From NCBI GenBank assembly GCA_041689775.1, contig JBDNFP010000133.1:1-8620 (forward strand): DNA of 8,620 bases, in the 5' to 3' direction. The first letter of the stretch is position 1, and each line of letters starts with the position of its first letter. The position numbers were made by a program, and so were the translations under genes. Positions 6,776-8,620 of this stretch are shown piece after piece. This stretch comes from JBDNFP01 sp041689775. Lineage in GTDB: Bacteria; Bacteroidota; Bacteroidia; Cytophagales; Spirosomataceae. The notes beneath the pieces were generated by a model, which saw only the letters and a list, made by a program, of their open reading frames with translations, made no database searches and was not told the origin of the DNA.

Positions 6776-6804
6776 CGCGGAGGGCGCAAAGTTTTTACGC
6801 AAAG
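6776..6804 (+). repeat. Short repeat CGCGGAGGGCGCAAAG…TTTTACGCAAAG after the monooxygenase gene
   Basis: CGGAGGGCGCAAAG followed by TTTTACGCAAAG matches the element at 4157-4257 (CGGAGGTCGCAAAG … TTTTACGCAAAG) but lacks the 15-base insert between the blocks and the inverted right half. It begins a few bases after the FMO stop codon. It is likely a truncated or shorter copy of the same dispersed repeat. Confidence 0.5.
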
Positions 6805-6858
6805 AACGCTAATTTGCGTACTTGTGCATTTTACGGATCAACTACCTACCTCCCCTGC

Positions 6859-8094
6859 ATGGCTTTAAACTACATTTTTGTTTTTTTCTTTGTCATCGCG
6901 TTCGTCATCGCGCTTCTCAAATTCATCTTTCTGGGCGATACCCTTACCTTCAAACTAGTGGTGGAAGGTATGCTCGACATGGCCGAAGTAGCAGTAATGG
7001 ACATCGCCCTACCCCTCGCGGGCGTCATGACGTTCTTTCTGGGTATCCTGAACGTTGGCGAAAAAGCCGGAGCCATCAATGTGTTGGCTCGGGTTATTGG
7101 TCCATTTTTCAATAAGCTTTTTCCGGAAGTACCCAAGAATCACCCCGCCAACGGGCAGATGATCATGAACTTTGCCGCCAATATGATCGGCCTCGACAAC
7201 GCGGCTACCCCCTTTGGTCTCAAAGCTATGCAAAGTTTGCAGGAGCTGAACCCCAAGCCCGATACCGCCTCCAATGCTCAGATTATGTTTTTGGTGTTGC
7301 ATACCTCCGGCTTGCAGATTATTCCCCTCAGCATCATTGCCCAACGGGCCATTCTCGGTGCCGAAAATCCATCGGACGTGTTCATTCCCTGCGTGGTGGG
7401 CACCTACGTCACCACGGTGGTTAGTATGCTCATAACGGCGGCCTGGCAGCGGCTCAATCTCTTCAACCGAACGGTGATGTTCAGTCTCGGCGGACTCACC
7501 ACGGCAATTGCGGTAGCCCTGTATTTCCTCGCCCAACTCCCCAAGGAGCAGATTGAAACGGTATCGGTAGTTTTCGGAAACGCCGTACTACTCTTGATTG
7601 TGGCCGGATTTTTACTGGGGGCACTCTACAAGAAAGTCAATGTATTTGATGCCTTTATCGAAGGAGCCAAAGGCGGTTTCAGTACGTCGGTGGTTATTAT
7701 ACCCTACCTCGTCGGGATGCTGGTGGCCATCAGTGCCTTCCGGAGTTGCGGCGCCATGGATTATCTGGTCAATGGGCTTAAATATCTGTTCTCTTTCGCC
7801 AGTTTTAACACCGAGTTTACCGACGCTCTCCCCGTTGCGCTCATGAAACCCCTGAGTGGCAGCGGTGCCCGCGCCCTCATGATCGACGCCATGAAGGAGT
7901 TCGGTCCCGATTCGTTCATCGGCAGAATGGTCTGTATTTTCCAGGGTTCGGCGGATACTACCCTCTATATTGTGGCCCTATACTTTGGCTCGGTGGGGAT
8001 CAAGAACACCCGCTACGCCATCGTGGCTGGCCTCATCGCCGATTTTGTGGGCGTACTGGCAGGTATCTGGCTGGGGTACATGTTCTTTCATTAA
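6859..8094 (+). CDS. SpmA-SpmB fusion, nucleoside-recognition (GATE) domain membrane protein
   Basis: A 411-residue polytopic membrane protein made of two GATE-type (Gate/nucleoside recognition, PF07670-like) halves, joined as in the SpmA-SpmB fusions annotated in many Bacteroidota. The SpmA-like half (1 to ~200) shows MNFAANMIGLDNAATPFGLK (103-122) and VLHTSGLQIIPLS (146-158). A hydrophobic linker (~205-255) leads to the SpmB-like half, with GAKGGFSTSVVIIPYLVGM (269-287), KPLSGSGARALMIDAMKEFG (330-349) and FQGSADTTLYIVALYFGSVG (361-380). In Bacillus, separate SpmA and SpmB are needed for spore core dehydration. This host is not expected to sporulate, so the role here is unknown, possibly solute export. 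ATG at 6859 starts directly at the first membrane segment; an upstream in-frame TTG at 6814 would add 15 residues of repeat-adjacent sequence and is less likely. Both halves look intact. Confidence 0.85.
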   Translation: MALNYIFVFFFVIAFVIALLKFIFLGDTLTFKLVVEGMLDMAEVAVMDIALPLAGVMTFFLGILNVGEKAGAINVLARVIGPFFNKLFPEVPKNHPANGQMIMNFAANMIGLDNAATPFGLKAMQSLQELNPKPDTASNAQIMFLVLHTSGLQIIPLSIIAQRAILGAENPSDVFIPCVVGTYVTTVVSMLITAAWQRLNLFNRTVMFSLGGLTTAIAVALYFLAQLPKEQIETVSVVFGNAVLLLIVAGFLLGALYKKVNVFDAFIEGAKGGFSTSVVIIPYLVGMLVAISAFRSCGAMDYLVNGLKYLFSFASFNTEFTDALPVALMKPLSGSGARALMIDAMKEFGPDSFIGRMVCIFQGSADTTLYIVALYFGSVGIKNTRYAIVAGLIADFVGVLAGIWLGYMFFH

Positions 8095-8097
8095 ACG

Positions 8098-8122
8098 GTG
8101 GTTACTCAATTTTTATAACCAC
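8098..8122. terminator. Stem-loop after spmAB
   Basis: GTGGTTA (8098-8104) pairs perfectly with TAACCAC (8116-8122) across an 11-base AT-rich loop, starting 3 bases after the stop codon. No T-run follows on either strand, so it may be an RNA 3'-end-stabilising hairpin or simply the edge of the repeat that follows. Confidence 0.3.
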
Positions 8123-8147
8123 AGAGTAAAAAGAGTGGGACACAGAG
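8117..8147 (+). repeat. AACCACAGAG…ACACAGAG repeat remnant
   Basis: AACCACAGAG followed by GGGACACAGAG resembles the start of the element at 4157-4257 (TTAACCACGGAGG) and the widespread 'accacagag-gcacagag' intergenic repeats seen in many bacterial genomes. The match to the other two copies is partial, so relatedness is tentative. Like them, it lies just past a plus-strand gene. Confidence 0.35.
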
Positions 8148-8217
8148 TTTCATAAAGGTAACTACTCAGGTAGAATAAATATTAGCAAATCTAGTTAAAA
8201 ATCAGTGGCGTTGTTTT

Positions 8218-8620
8218 AGTAGACTTGTTGCAGTATTATAAATCAGTTAGTTGCATAGAAATTCCAGAGACCAGCACAGACTTCCAGAGTATCGTCATAT
8301 CTCTCAAAGTCTCTCATTCTTAATCGATCCGACATAATCATATATCTTTTCAATCTACCTATACTATGCTCTATACCAACACGTTGTCTATATAATTTCC
8401 GATTGATCAGTTTTTGATGATCAGTCAAAGGCTGTTTTTTTCTGGCTTTGGTAGGAAGATATACGTGTCGACATTTGTAGTCTTTATCAAACCTTTGGTA
8501 CCCTGAATCCAAGCGGATATTGAAATTTTAGGTAGTCCTAAAATTGTAATGATATGTTGTAATGTGTGATCACGAATTTTATCGATTTTACGTGTCGATC
8601 AAGTTTTTTCGAGAAAGAGA
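8218..8620 (-). mobile_element. Partial IS5-type insertion sequence (extends beyond window)
   Basis: The AT-rich right end carries IS5-like transposase sequence in minus orientation. The probable IS boundary on the spmAB side lies near AGACTTGTTGCAG (8221-8233), which resembles terminal repeats of IS5-group elements. The opposite end is outside the window, so neither the inverted repeat nor a target duplication can be confirmed. Confidence 0.5.
8243..8620 (-). pseudogene. IS5-family (DDE_Tnp_4-like) transposase, frameshifted C-terminal part
   Basis: The intact stretch 8243-8512 encodes DSGYQRFDKDY, then LPTKARKKQPLT, then RQRVGIEHSIGRLKRY and YDDTLEVCAGLWNFYATN. This is the C-terminal catalytic part of IS5-type DDE transposases: the D of ADSGY is the second catalytic aspartate, and E of IEHSIGRLKR is the final glutamate. 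In the frame of this stretch a TAA stops translation at about 8527. The protein continues instead in another frame upstream, giving KIDKIRDHTLQHIITILGLP and then KISISA (about 8583-8513). The expected junction 'ISISA-DSGY' is broken by an apparent 2-base gain (or 1-base loss) near 8510-8512. Further upstream that frame meets TGA (about 8600), while a third frame reads FSKKLDRHV, hinting at a second frameshift. It is therefore a dead copy; the N-terminus is outside the window. Its AT-rich codons differ from the neighbouring genes, as expected of an acquired element. Confidence 0.7.

Noticed and set aside
6814..6858. Upstream TTG start for the SpmA-SpmB fusion
   Set aside because: It would add MRTCAFYGSTTYLPC from sequence bordering a dispersed repeat; ATG at 6859 begins at the usual N-terminal membrane segment.
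7009..7536. 175-codon minus-strand open frame inside spmAB
   Set aside because: It lies wholly opposite a well-supported membrane protein gene, and its His/Gly/Glu-rich product shows no recognisable motif; it is a shadow frame.
1..8620. tRNA, rRNA, riboswitch or CRISPR array
   Set aside because: No cloverleaf-like, rRNA-like or regularly spaced direct-repeat pattern was seen on either strand; a covariance-model scan would be the decisive test.

Overview
The window looks like chromosomal DNA of a Bacteroidota bacterium, most likely order Cytophagales (Spirosomataceae-like). This is inferred from protein character and not from a marker gene. The signs are an OprB-type carbohydrate porin, a DUF1343/NamZ lipoprotein, a short LolE-like permease and a fused SpmA-SpmB protein. 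Starts also lack purine-rich ribosome binding sites, and one perfect TAnnTTTG promoter -7 box is present. Base composition is moderate, except for a visibly AT-richer right end.

Left part, minus strand (1-2872): the 5' part of an outer-membrane carbohydrate porin runs off the left edge. Next come a NagB/YieK-family amino-sugar-phosphate deaminase or isomerase and a NamZ-type exo-beta-N-acetylmuramidase lipoprotein. Together they suggest amino-sugar or peptidoglycan-fragment salvage: NamZ releases MurNAc outside the cytoplasm, and a NagB-type enzyme acts on the final GlcN-6-P. The intermediate steps (MurNAc transport and phosphorylation, MurQ, NagA) are not in the window. The namZ-nagB gap holds two inverted copies of a G/C-tract palindromic repeat, one of which forms a good terminator for namZ.

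Middle and right, plus strand (2933-8094): a divergently transcribed FtsX/LolE-type ABC permease, which probably starts at TTG, is followed by an ethanolamine-permease-type APC transporter, a YUCCA/FMO-like flavoprotein monooxygenase and a SpmA-SpmB fusion membrane protein. These four do not form an obvious pathway. The permease/monooxygenase pair is close enough (50 bp) to be co-transcribed. Short related repeats follow the LolE-like gene and the monooxygenase gene, and a weaker relative follows spmAB.

Right edge (8095-8620): a short spacer is followed by the decayed 3' part of an IS5-type transposase on the minus strand, with a frameshift near 8510 and further damage upstream.

I found no convincing new defence, CRISPR, RNA or biosynthetic system. 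The points most worth a second look are the inverted repeat pair between nagB and namZ, the CGGAGG/CGCAAAG repeat family after plus-strand genes, the non-ATG starts and the transposase remnant.
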